This document shows positions 53,044 through 62,830 of a stretch of DNA of 64,000 nt, in pieces. How positions within the stretch are numbered: position 1 is the stretch's first letter; every line of letters starts with the position of its first letter. The notes under the pieces are model-generated. The model was not told the origin of the DNA. It was given only the letters and a program-made list of their open reading frames with translations, and ran no database searches. This DNA comes from Marsupella aquatica (taxonomy: Eukaryota; Marchantiophyta), in NCBI GenBank assembly GCA_973895155.1, contig OZ316899.1, positions 11,222,001 through 11,286,000 on the forward strand, read 5' to 3'. The position numbers were made by a program, and so were the translations under genes.

Positions 53044-53110
53044 TAGAGAAATGAACGGGTAGAAGAACGTTAATCATCCGTTAATTGCATGGAAAAATAG
53101 GTGTTTAACA

Positions 53111-54672
53111 TCAACCCATGCCTTGCTCACCACCACACACCCCCCGGTTTTTAGACGGGTTTATCTAGAGTCTTTGTGCAGACACCCTCAACTCTGAAGA
53201 CACACAAATACCCCATAATTGTCCACTAACTGAAAAACAGCAACCGTACACCTTAAACCTAAGCCATCCATCGACAAAAGATTAAAGCGTTTGTAGTGTC
53301 AACTATGCCAATAAGGTCAGTTACCTCCAACATCGGCATCAGTAGGAGACACACAACACCACACACCGACTTGGGTGCTCAGGTACCACCTGAAAATAAC
53401 CCACCAATTATCCTTGGCTGTTGTTCATGAATGCACAGTAGATGCAAGATAGTGCTTATAAGCTCAATTATGGATCGACTATGTTAGTGAAATGCTGTGA
53501 GATGAATTTCAAGGACAAAAAATGGGAGGCAATTGGTATTTGACAACAAGTTGGAGATGAGTTTAGAGAATTGCAAACCCCACGTGTGTTATGTGGCCCT
53601 ACAACAAAGCGAATGACTGATGAGTTGGCATTGGAGAAAATGGAGCTAGACGTACCAACGGGTGAAGGAGCAAGAGTTGATCACCATTTGGCTAGTTGCG
53701 ACAGAAAAAGGGGACATTGCAACCGCCATGGGAGAAAGGGAGAGCATGGCAAGGATGGAGATGTTGGAGTAGGAACAAAAGTTCCATCAGGATGAAAATC
53801 TGGACAAAGGACTCCACGGGCAGTTGGAGGAGAAGAGTGCTTACATTTAATTATCGCGCTCACGGAGAGTGCAGAGAGGAGAGATAAAGAAAGGGAGAAG
53901 TGATTGAGGGAAGTACATAGCTAGGAAAGAGCTGGTCCGGTAATATGATTAAATTAATACGTTTGGTACAGAGCTTGGGATATTCCAAGTACATGAGTTA
54001 ACTAAGGGAGGAGGCTGCCATTGCAGCCAAGATACTAGCAGAAGCATTGGAAGAGCCGATCAACATAAGCAAAGAAAGTCCAACTGGTGAGCATCTATTC
54101 CCGGTAGGGCTTGTTCAATCAGTCCAACGGGTGGGCATTTGGACGATGATCAATTGGAGCAGATGAGGCAATGGGGCTGGAGAGTCTACACATCATTATG
54201 TCGGGTGCAGGAATTAACAACACACACGCCATTTGACCAAAAAACCTTGACCAGGTTATGTACGTAATGACATTGCGGCACGACATGTACGTGGTCTTCA
54301 GTCCTTTCATTTTTACACCACCCACATATATCACAGTATCCTGCAGTGGGTGGATGAGTTTTGTACATCTACCAGTCCTCCCCCCACGCTAAATAGTCAT
54401 GTGCTTGGGAGTATTTTGGCAATTGAAAAGGGATCAATCCTACCACTGGCTGTAGCCTGCCATGGATTGAAGAGCTCACGCAAACCAATAAGTTCCCCTA
54501 CAATCCGGAGGATGTAGAAAATTATGTGTGGGAGAAGATTGAGAGCGTTCAGGGAGGTCGTGACTTTGACATGCCGACAATGTAGTTAGATGGTTATAAG
54601 CTAGTGTACAAAATTTTAGAGTGTTGGGAAGTATTTTGGCTCAACTTGCTAGTGTCACACCATTCTAGGTAG
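53111..54672. other. Host or degraded transposon DNA before the methyltransferase element
   Basis: No intact gene. A stretch at 53470-53920 translates to charged, coil-like fragments, and 54460-54640 to a broken protein-like piece (WIEELTQTNKFPYNPEDVEN...DGYKLVYKILE). Both may be remnants of old retroelements. See the separate zinc-site remnant on the minus strand. Confidence 0.4.
54186..54368 (-). pseudogene. Possible zinc-binding tail of a LINE-type reverse transcriptase
   Basis: On the minus strand the frame reads GYCDICGWCKNERTEDHVHV, then VPQCHYVHNLVKVFW. The spacing CxxCG..ExxxH...C....VF/W is like the zf-RVT domain at the end of plant LINE polyproteins. No reverse transcriptase lies upstream on this strand, so only a fragment would remain. 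Low confidence. Confidence 0.25.
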
Positions 54673-55995
54673 TGTTGGAGTATCTCGTACTATCTAGATC
54701 CGTATGTTTGGTATGTGTGCTATATGAGCCGATAAGGTTCCATTAGGTTTGTGTGAGAGGGTACTTCTCTCTTGTGAGGCATTGAAAGGTCATCTTTCAA
54801 TGTTGAGCCTTGGAGAGAGAGGAGCTTGAGTGTGGCTATGGTGGCTGTGAGCTCCGCTTGTGTAACGTGGATTCCTTGAGTAGTGCAAGGTGCGTTGGCT
54901 TGACATACGTGTGTGATCGGATTGGTGCGGGATCGATGGGGTATTGTTGACCGGGATCGTTGTGCCGATTGTATTGAGATTACATTGAAAGATCACATTT
55001 GAAATCTGTTGTACGGACTGTGCGGACAGAAGTTCGATTGATTGAGTTGTCGAATGTTCGTGGTAGCTCGGATCGTGTGTTGTTATCGAACAGATCGTTG
55101 GTATCTTGACCTGTATCATTGTTGTCCGATCGGCCTGCTTCCCGATCGATGTACAGATCTGTGATTGGTGACAGGTTTTGAGTTGGAGGTCGATTGATGA
55201 TTTGTGGAGGAAAGCAAATGTTGAGTAGATGTTGGACAGTGGAAGCCGATCCGTGAGGCTTCAGATCCGATTGCCGGCTACTGTGAGGCTTCAGATCTGA
55301 TTGTCGGCTACTATGGGGCTTCAGATTTGATTGCCGGCTATTGTTGGACGATGTTGGCAAGGCGCAGGTGAAGCGACGGCTCTTTTCCTGAAGGAACGGA
55401 GCTGCCAATTCTGTGGAGGCCTAGAAATTCTGTGCGGGGGTATCATCATTTCAGTGAAAGAAACGAGGGTCAAAGGTGTTGAATCAAGCTGCTGCCAATT
55501 CTGTGGAAGGGCTGCGTTTTTCATGAAGGAAATCGACAGTTTTTGGGAGCTTTTCGTGAAGGAAGTAGTCGTTTTTGGGGTCAGGTGTGAGGCCCACGAG
55601 GTCACCCATCCCGAAAGTGCTCCCAACCGCGAGCGCAAAGTCACCCATCGCGAGCGCAGGCAGGCGCGAGGTCGAGGTCACCCATCCCGGGGCTATTCCG
55701 GGCCGTGAGCGCGAGGGGAGGCATGAGGTCGAGCGCGAGGAGGTCACCCATCCCGGGGCTATTCCCAGCCGCAAGCGCTTAACTGGCAAGTTCTCATCCC
55801 ACCTTGTGTACACACAAGCTTTGACAACTTGTTTAGATTCAAGCGCCAGGGGGCTTTATACACTTCCCGGTTTGTCTAGGCCAAATCAAAGGCTGTTTTA
55901 GGGTTTTTGATACTTTTGAGTCCATCTAGACTCACAGATTGAACCAATTTGTGCTGTGTATTTCTCTCCCGGTGATGTTGGAGTGATGCCCAACA
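54673..55995 (+). repeat. Candidate 5' LTR of the methyltransferase element (1,323 bp)
   Basis: It begins TGTTGGAGTATC and ends GATGCCCAACA, a TGTTGG/CCAACA inverted pair, and Gag starts only 72 bases later. A possible primer site TGGTGAGTGCTTG starts at 56000. No second copy is visible in the window, so the boundaries are unproven. Confidence 0.5.
55253..55345 (+). repeat. Three 32-34-bp tandem repeats in the candidate LTR
   Basis: The phrase GGCTTCAGATCCGATTGCCG occurs at about 55257, 55289 and 55318 with C/T differences. A second, GC-rich repeat set based on GGTCACCCATCCCGGGGCTA occurs around 55600, 55670 and 55740. Such arrays are common in LTR promoter regions. Confidence 0.75.
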
Positions 55996-56066
55996 CACCA
56001 TGGTGAGTGCTTGTGTTGTTGACAGGGACAGATTGCCCTTAGGGTTAGCATATAGATTAGGTTAGG

Positions 56067-57400
56067 TTGGTCACCACGGATTCTTCTGGCGCTGCTGGGT
56101 TACCCGATGGACGACGGATCGGTTTCACTCGGAGTGTGGTGCAATTTCGGCCAGCGGCATTGGTAGCAGTCAGCAGTGCAGCTTCAGACAGTGATTCCGA
56201 CGAGGACTCAATGACCAATCCTCCTCGTCATCAGGTGGTTGCACCTTTGTTGTGGGATATGGACGAGATGTACGGGGCTACAAAGGGCCCACGACGATAC
56301 TCTGATGCAGTTGGCACAATTGATCTGGATGACTTCATCCAGGAGTTTGATACGTGGTGCGATATGCAGACATTGCGTAATGTCACATTGTTTACCCCTT
56401 TCATGGCATGGAAGGGATTATTCCAGCATTTGGAGGGGCCACCCATGGATGACTACCATGAATTTCGGAAGGCTCATTTGGTTGAGATTGAGGCATGGAG
56501 GCAGCATTGGTCGCCTAATTACGTGTCCATCACCTATGGCACTAGTGTGGCTACCCAACCCATTGCCACAACTGCTGCTTCTTCTAGCAGCACTAGCCAG
56601 AGTGGCACACCATCCACCAGCAGCACTCCAGCAGCATCCACCGCTACTCCTGCCGGTGTGATTGTGACAGGAACTAGAGTTGCGCCAGCATTTAACCCTG
56701 TGGTGGAATTCTTTGAGGTACTGAAGCAGAACTATCAGGGTGTGAGAACTGATAAGTTGAAGGGGTCTCTAGGAGTTCCAACGCAAGACTGGAGAGAGCC
56801 TATGTGAGGCATACACACGTATGCGCAGATTGATCACTGTCACCAAGGGAGTGACAGAGGCTCAGGCAGTCCAGTTTTGGTATGCAATTCTGGACAGAGA
56901 ATTGCGACGCAGAGTGAGAGATGTCACTCTGCTTAGGGATGCAGATCCCACATTAGCAGTTGTTTTCACCCTTTCTGAGTGCATTGAGCTCAATATGGTG
57001 AATGAGAAGGTGGTGACTTCTGGATTTGCCAAGGAAGCACCAAAGGCTGCATCTACATCCACATCACAGCCTACTGCACGGAAGAGCCAGAGGGAGAAGC
57101 CTACTACACGAGAGTCTACCAACCAGAGACCTGTGCCCTCTTATGCTGGACAGCAGTCAGGATGTTGGACCTGTGGTGGGGATCATGCACAGAGATATTG
57201 CCCAGATCATAGAGGATCAGGGGAGCATCAGCGCCTGATCAGCGACAGTGTGATCACTATGGAGCTCCTGGACACACCAAGGATAGGTGTTTCTCACTCC
57301 ACCCTGAGTTACGGAGAGGAGGATCCCGTACACATGATCAGGGAAGAGGAGGAGGAGGTAGAGGTGGTGGACGTGGTCGTGGCATGCCACATGTAGGGAG
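56067..57400 (+). pseudogene. Gag with zinc knuckles, methyltransferase element (frameshifted)
   Basis: Frame 1 (56067-56807) has an acidic/Ser N-terminus, YSDAVGTIDLDDFIQEFDTW, a Ser/Thr-rich spacer and FFEVLKQNYQGVRTDKLKG. A shift near 56775 leads to frame 2 (to 57396): GESLCEAYTRMRRLITVTKG, AVQFWYAILDRELRRRVRD, then knuckle CWTCGGDHAQRYC near 57163. A further shift near 57230 gives a second knuckle, CDHYGAPGHTKDRC, where Tyr replaces the second Cys (a TGT-to-TAT change), then a Gly/Arg-rich RNA-binding tail. Gag forms the particle and binds RNA. Not translatable as one protein here. Confidence 0.75.
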
Positions 57401-58631
57401 ACAGGGAGGTGACGCTGCCCCTGCTGTAACCATAGATCCAAAGGATGCTAAGATTGCTCAATTGGAGCAACAACTAGCTGCCATGGCTAGTTCCCAGGTG
57501 AGACCTAATTCTGGTGATGGGGCATCTACATCCTATGGACCTTCCACATCCCATGGTCCTTCCACATCTTATGGAGCTGATGGAGACCTTGCCACCATGG
57601 GATTCATGTGTGGCACTGCATATATTGATGCATCAGCAGCTTTGACACGTGGGGCAGCTAAAGCTCTTGAGCCCCGAGGAGCAGTAGTGGAGTTAGATCC
57701 ACAGAGGGGGGATGCACATCGGCAAACAAAGCTTCTTTAGTCTTTTACATTGTCAGAGACAGTTCAGACTGCCTCTATGAACCCGATTCGGACAAACCCT
57801 GGCGTGGGTAAGTTGGCAGAATCAAGTAGTGATGCAGCAGGGATGACAAGTACCCTGCTGGGGGCGGCTACTGCCATAGTATGCACCCCATTATTTTCAG
57901 CGACAGACATGCTGAACTTGGGAGTTGGTCCTGCAGAAGTGTTCAGATTGGCAGCTACACTCTGTGAGGACACTCCAGTGGTTGTTTCCCATGCAGAAGC
58001 AGCTTGCAGTGTTGAAGCAGTGAAGACCATGCCACCTACTGCTACTAGTGAGACATGGCATGCAGCAGCAGCGAGGTTGGTGGATTTACCAGCACGCCCT
58101 GCATTTGAGAGGACTAGGTTTAAACCTAGTGTTGTATCATTGGATAATCGGAGTGGTATCTTCCGATTAGTTGGGCCTTTTGGAGCAATATACCAGCCAG
58201 AGAGGGTGTTATTGGATACTGGTGCTCAGCCCTTGATGTTGGGAAAGTTTGCCATACGTGGATTGGGATTGCGTCCAGAGGATTTGGAGGATTGTCCCTT
58301 TCCCATTCAGACTTCATTGGGGGGACCTACACCTACACAGCACATTACCAGGAGACCTCTTGATTTGGGGATTCAAGAAGGTCATACCACAAATAGCTCA
58401 CAGATACAGGCACGAGCTATTTTGACTAAGGCAGAGTCATATGATGTGTTGGTGGGATGTACAGTGCTCTACCCCATGGGATTTATTCTTAATTTTTGGG
58501 AAGAATCAATGTCATATAGACCTGATTGGCAGTCAAGAGATGCTCGATTGAGCAAATTGCCAGTGAGATTTAGTGGACCTATGGGAGGCCTAAATCCACA
58601 CCATTGTCTTTGGCAGCATTCAGTGGTGTAA
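57401..58631 (+). pseudogene. Aspartic protease region, methyltransferase element
   Basis: The frame starts with the coil-like AKIAQLEQQLAAMASSQ and a Ser-rich spacer. A TAG at 57738-57740 interrupts it, then it continues to 58631. The protease motif is VLLDTGAQPLMLGKFAIRGL (about residue 155 after the Met at 57750), with the classic DTGA. YDVLVGCTVLYPMGFILNFW follows. A shift near 58590 moves the reading into the frame of the methyltransferase linker (RPKSTPLSLAAFSG). The enzyme would cleave the polyprotein. Confidence 0.75.
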
Positions 58632-58768
58632 TTGCTGGACCTGATGATTTGATTGAGGGTAATACGCATGCAGCAGATGTTCCACCATTGGAGGAGTCTC
58701 ATGAGGAGCACATCATGCGAGGATTACCTGTTGGAAGTGTTGTGCCACCAGTGTGGGGCACTGCATAG

Positions 58769-60058
58769 GCCTTGCCACAGGCAGCATCACTATTGGTACA
58801 TGATGCATGGCATCATGCTTTTACACCACAGTCAAGAGCAGTCCAGTCTCTTGCAGATGGACCTGTGACTCTTTCACCATTGGATACCACTCCTATTGCT
58901 TGGCAATATCCACCGGAGAGTATTTGTTTGTTGGATCTTTTTGGTGGGATTAGCACTGGATTGGCTGTTGTTCTTCAGGCAGAAATTCCCGTGCGTCGTT
59001 ATTTGTATGTGGAGACAGATGAGACAGCACGGAGGGTCTCATTGCGACATGTGGCTATGTTGGTGGATAGATATCCACAGTTGCTGCCAGTGGATGCTGT
59101 TCGTGGTTATCAGCATGCACTACCTGTTGATATTTCATTGCTGGGGGCGGATCATCTGCATCATGTTGGCCCTATTGATTTGGTGATTGCTGGTTGGCCA
59201 TGTCAGGGCCAATCTAGAGCTGGTGTTGGGCATGGACTTCATGATCCACGCTCTGCATTGTTTTGGGAGATGTTACGGGTGCTGCGTCATCTCCAGCTAC
59301 ATCAGACACAGTCTCCAGCATACATTTTGGAGAATGTGCCATTGTTAGGTGATGATCGTAGTCGGATTGTTGCCAGTGTTCACCAGGTGAGGTCTTGGAT
59401 TGGACCTGCTGTGTTATTGGATGCTGCACGTGTGGGTTCTCGTGCACATCGTCCACGCTTGTGGTGGACTAATTTGATCCCATGTGAGGTGTTGAAGCGC
59501 GCATTTGACAACATTCCACGCTCACCAGCCTTAGTGGTGGATGATATTTTGGATCCAGGGCGTCGTGCACAGGGTGTGACCCAACCTGATAGACCTCCAT
59601 TGGCAATGGTCAATGTAGTTGGGTGCCCACGTTGTGCATTACCCACTCTTGTAAGCCACTTTGCTTCATATGCATTCAGAGCAGGTGGCCCTGGACTTGT
59701 ATGGGACATAGCTCTCCAGCAGTTAGTGGAGCCTACTGCTGATGAGAGAGAGCGTGCTATGGGATTTTTGACTGGCACCACTGCAGTTGCCTCTGTGTCA
59801 GAGGGTTTGCGGCGCAAGGTTCTTGGTCAAGCAATGGATTTGAATTGTTTGACTTGGATTATCAGCTTGGGAGTAGCTGAACAGTTGCGGATGCGCTCTG
59901 CTGGAATTACTGATTGTCCCTTGGTAAGCTTGCGGTCCATTGAGACAGTATTGACCACAACTGGGGGCAAGCAGACAGTCCATGGACCTATGGCAGGATT
60001 GGCCAAGGCTGGACAGATTGTTGAGCAAGAAGAGACTGCTCAATCTACTGCTAAATAG
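58769..60058 (+). CDS. C5-cytosine DNA methyltransferase (DNMT3/DRM-like) inside a gypsy retrotransposon
   Basis: Uninterrupted frame; numbering is from Met 58772 (428 codons). Motif I is LDLFGGISTG at 54-63; motif II is VETDE at 80-84. Motif IV is GWPCQGQSRAG at 141-151 with catalytic Cys144. SALFWEMLRVLR lies at 161-172. Motif VI is ENVP at 187-190. Motif VIII is DAARVGSRAHRPRLWWTN at 217-234. A variable target-recognition stretch spans about 240-320. Motif IX-like ERERAMGF is at 325-332 and motif X-like RRKVLGQAMDLN at 347-358. The unpermuted motif order and the AHRxRxxWxN sequence point to the DNMT3 side of the family. The enzyme would methylate cytosine using S-adenosylmethionine. It lies between protease and RT in the RT frame, with TAG stops just before (58766-58768) and at its end. 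It was probably part of the polyprotein, and now may start at its own Met. Confidence 0.88.
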   Translation, partial: ALPQAASLLVHDAWHHAFTPQSRAVQSLADGPVTLSPLDTTPIAWQYPPESICLLDLFGGISTGLAVVLQAEIPVRRYLYVETDETARRVSLRHVAMLVDRYPQLLPVDAVRGYQHALPVDISLLGADHLHHVGPIDLVIAGWPCQGQSRAGVGHGLHDPRSALFWEMLRVLRHLQLHQTQSPAYILENVPLLGDDRSRIVASVHQVRSWIGPAVLLDAARVGSRAHRPRLWWTNLIPCEVLKRAFDNIPRSPALVVDDILDPGRRAQGVTQPDRPPLAMVNVVGCPRCALPTLVSHFASYAFRAGGPGLVWDIALQQLVEPTADERERAMGFLTGTTAVASVSEGLRRKVLGQAMDLNCLTWIISLGVAEQLRMRSAGITDCPLVSLRSIETVLTTTGGKQTVHGPMAGLAKAGQIVEQEETAQSTAK

Positions 60059-61405
60059 CAATCATCGGCTATCTTCTCTACCCTACAAAGAGATATTAGG
60101 GATTTGGTGGAGAGTTGGGAACCATAGCTTGGCCCTAAGTTAACAGGGGAGGAGAGACGTCGCATGCATCGATTCCTGAAGAGTTATTGGAATTGTTTTG
60201 CATTCAGCATGAAGGATTTGGGGACATTGAAGGGCCCTGGTATTCAGATTGAATTGGCTAGTGATGCGCCAATCTTTCGTAGACCATACCGTTATAGTGA
60301 CATGGAGAGAGCTTTGATTCAAAGTAGAACTCAAGATTTGTTGGAGGCTGGATTGATGGAGATTTCATATGGGGAGTATGCATCTGCCACAGTGATGCCA
60401 GCCAAGAAGGATGTGCATGGCAATTACACAGATAGGCGCATGTGTGGTGATTACAGACCTATTAATCGCCAGACAAAATCTGATCGATATGCCATGCCCA
60501 CACCTGAGGAGATCTTTGATGCTGTGGGGCATGCAAAAGTTTTCAGTTCATTGGATCTGAGGGCAGGATACCATCAGCTTCCAATTAGGCATGCTGACAG
60601 GTCCAAGACAGCATTCTGGGGGATTGATTCTTATGGCAAAGATCATTTGTATCAATGGTTATTCTTACCATTTGGGTTGAAGAATGCACCAGCTGAGTTC
60701 CAGAGAGTCATGGATCGAATCCTTGCAGGTTTGGATTTTGTCATATGTTATATTGATGATATTTTGGTCTATTCTTCTACTGTGGAAGAACATCAACAGC
60801 ACTTGCAGATTGTGTTGGAGAGATTGAGAGCACATGGGTTGAAGCTCCATCCTGGCAAGTGTAAGTTCTTCCAAGACCAGATTGAGTATTTGGGCCACAC
60901 TATATACCCAGGGGGATTGGGTGTACAGCAGACTAAAGTGGAGGCCATTACACAGATTCCTCATCCTATTGATGTGAGTAGAGTTCGTGCATTCTTGGGA
61001 TTGGCGAGCTACTACAGGAGGTATGTTAAAGGATTTAGCCAGCTTGCTAAACCTTTAACCATACTCACTAAGTTGGATCAGGAATGGACTTGGCGTGATG
61101 ACCAAGAGCATGCCTTTCAGGAGTTGAAGCAAAGGTTGGCATCATCCCCTATTTTGAGAAGACCCATTTCAGGCAGACCATTTCAGCTACACACTGATTG
61201 GAGTGGAGTAGGACTTGGAGCAGTGCTGACTCAAAAGGATGATGAGGGGAATGAGTTTGTTGTGGCTTATGCCAGTAGATCAAACAATGCAGCAGAGGCT
61301 AAGTATAGCTCTTATGAGGGAGAGTGTTTGGCAGCAGTGTGGGCTGTTGCACACTTTCGTTGCTACTTGTTTGGTAACCCCTTTACCTTGATCACTGATC
61401 ATTAG
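60059..61405 (+). pseudogene. Reverse transcriptase and RNase H, methyltransferase element
   Basis: Same frame as the methyltransferase. After stops at 60056 and 60125 the frame is open from 60164: RRPYRYSDMERALIQSRTQD, RMCGDYRPINRQTKSDRYAM, SSLDLRAGYHQLPIRHADRS, YQWLFLPFGLKNAPAEFQRV, then YIDDILVYS with the catalytic pair, and RAFLGLASYYRRYVKGFSQL. RNase H begins FQLHTDWSGVGLGAVL and reads YASRSNNAAEAKYSSYEGE, then TAG at 61403-61405 in the normally DHQPL segment. This RT is clearly different from that of elements 1 and 2. It copies RNA to DNA. Confidence 0.88.
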
Positions 61406-62830
61406 CCTCTTAAGTGGTTAATGGAGTCTGACAAGCTTACAGGGAAGCTTGCACGATGGGCATTGTTGTTACAGGAGTATGATTTCCAGGTGGTGCATAG
61501 GCCTGGAAAAGTGAACTTGGATGCAGATGGATTAAGCCGCAATCCATGTACCAGTCAGCAAGATGAGACTGGAGCTAGATGGCATGATGAGTCAGATAAG
61601 GAGATGGTGCCAGGATGGCATGCATCTGCCTTTCTTTGTTGGGTGCCAGCATACAGTGGATCTATGGACTCTACCTCATTGGATGGAGTGGATGATGAGT
61701 CTTCAGATGTGGATGATGAGTCTTCAGATGTGGATGTTGGTGAGGTAACTTCTGGACAGCAAGATATTCACAATGATGTGAGAGTGTTGGAATATCTGCG
61801 CAGTAGTTCTATTGTTGGCAGTGTTGATGCCAAGGAACGTGACAGGGTTCTACAGAGAGCCAAGAGGTTTCGATGGGAGGGAAACCATCTTTTGAGAGTA
61901 CTGCATGATGGTAGGATGTTGGTGGTACCAAAACCATCACAACGAGTACATTTGGTGCGACATGCGCACGAGGAGTTGGGTCACTTTGGTGTGAAGCGCA
62001 CTTACAGCTTGCTGCAGACACAATATTGGTGGCGTGGTATGCACACTCATGTCCAGCAGTTGATAGCTAAGTGTGTGGTATGTGATAGAGTGAGAGCATC
62101 ATTTAATGCTCCCACTCCCCAGTTGCACCCGTTACCGATCATGGGTTTGGGATATCGTTGGAGTTTGGATTTTGCTGGTCCATTACCTCTTACCCAACGC
62201 CATAATCGGTATGTTTTGGTCATGGTGGAACACTTCTCCAAGTGGATTGAGCTAGTGGCGTTGCCAGATAAAGCCAATGGAGGAGTTGCTGCTACATTTT
62301 TGGATCGTGTACTCAGTCAGTTTGGAGCACCAGCTGAGGTGTTGACTGATCAGGGAACTGAGTTCCGGGAGAGTTTGAGAGTTTGTGTGAACAAGCTCTG
62401 ATTGATCATCGTACTACCTCTCGTGATCATCCTGAGGCAGATGGATTAGCTGAGAGAGTTATGCAAACTATGAAGAGAGGATTGCGTAAGTATGGCTTGC
62501 AGGTTGGTCATCTGGGAGATTGAGATCTCCAGCTACCTTGGTTAGCTATGGGCTACCGTTTCAGTCGGCAAGCATCACTTGCATCCTTCTCACCCCTACT
62601 TTTTGCTCTATGGTAGAGAGCCAGATTTGCCAGCAGCTATTCGTCGTGATGCTGCACCAGTTGTGAACTTGGATGATCCTGATGTTTGGGTCAAGGTGTG
62701 TTTAGAGAGAGCACAGGTATTTCAGAGAGTGATGCCCATGGCTTTTGACAACCTTGCCATTGCCCAACATCGTGATACTTTGAGGTATGCCACTATTCGT
62801 GGAGGAGGTTACCGTGCAAGCATTCGATGA
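61406..62830 (+). pseudogene. RNase H end and integrase, methyltransferase element
   Basis: LKWLMESDKLTGKLARWALL closes the RNase H. An acidic insert follows, in which DDESSDVDDESSDVD is a tandem duplication. The integrase zinc site is HAHEELGHFGVKRTYSLL...CVVCDRVR. The core has WSLDFAGPLPLTQRHNRY and LTDQGTEFRESL. A shift near 62375 leads to ALIDHRTTSRDHPEADGLAE with the catalytic Glu, a TGA at about 62520 and another shift. Then comes FLLYGREPDLPAAIRRDAAP (open 62579-62830), ending at a TGA in the position of an Arg codon. The integrase inserts element DNA into chromosomes. Confidence 0.85.

Larger units (their letters stand above)
51145..53110 (+). mobile_element. Solo LTR of the gypsy element 1/2 family (1,966 bp)
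   Basis: It starts TGTAAACGGAAAAATT and ends GTGTTTAACA, the family LTR ends. It is flanked by TCAAA (51140-51144) and TCAAC (53111-53115), a 4/5 match consistent with an aged target duplication. No internal element sequence follows, so an ancient LTR-LTR recombination removed the body. It contains decayed copies of proteins A and B. Confidence 0.85.

Noticed and set aside
55331-55901. Cys-rich and Arg-rich open frames in the candidate LTR
   Set aside because: They arise from GC-rich tandem repeats. Overlapping open frames on both strands of similar length show there is no frame preference.
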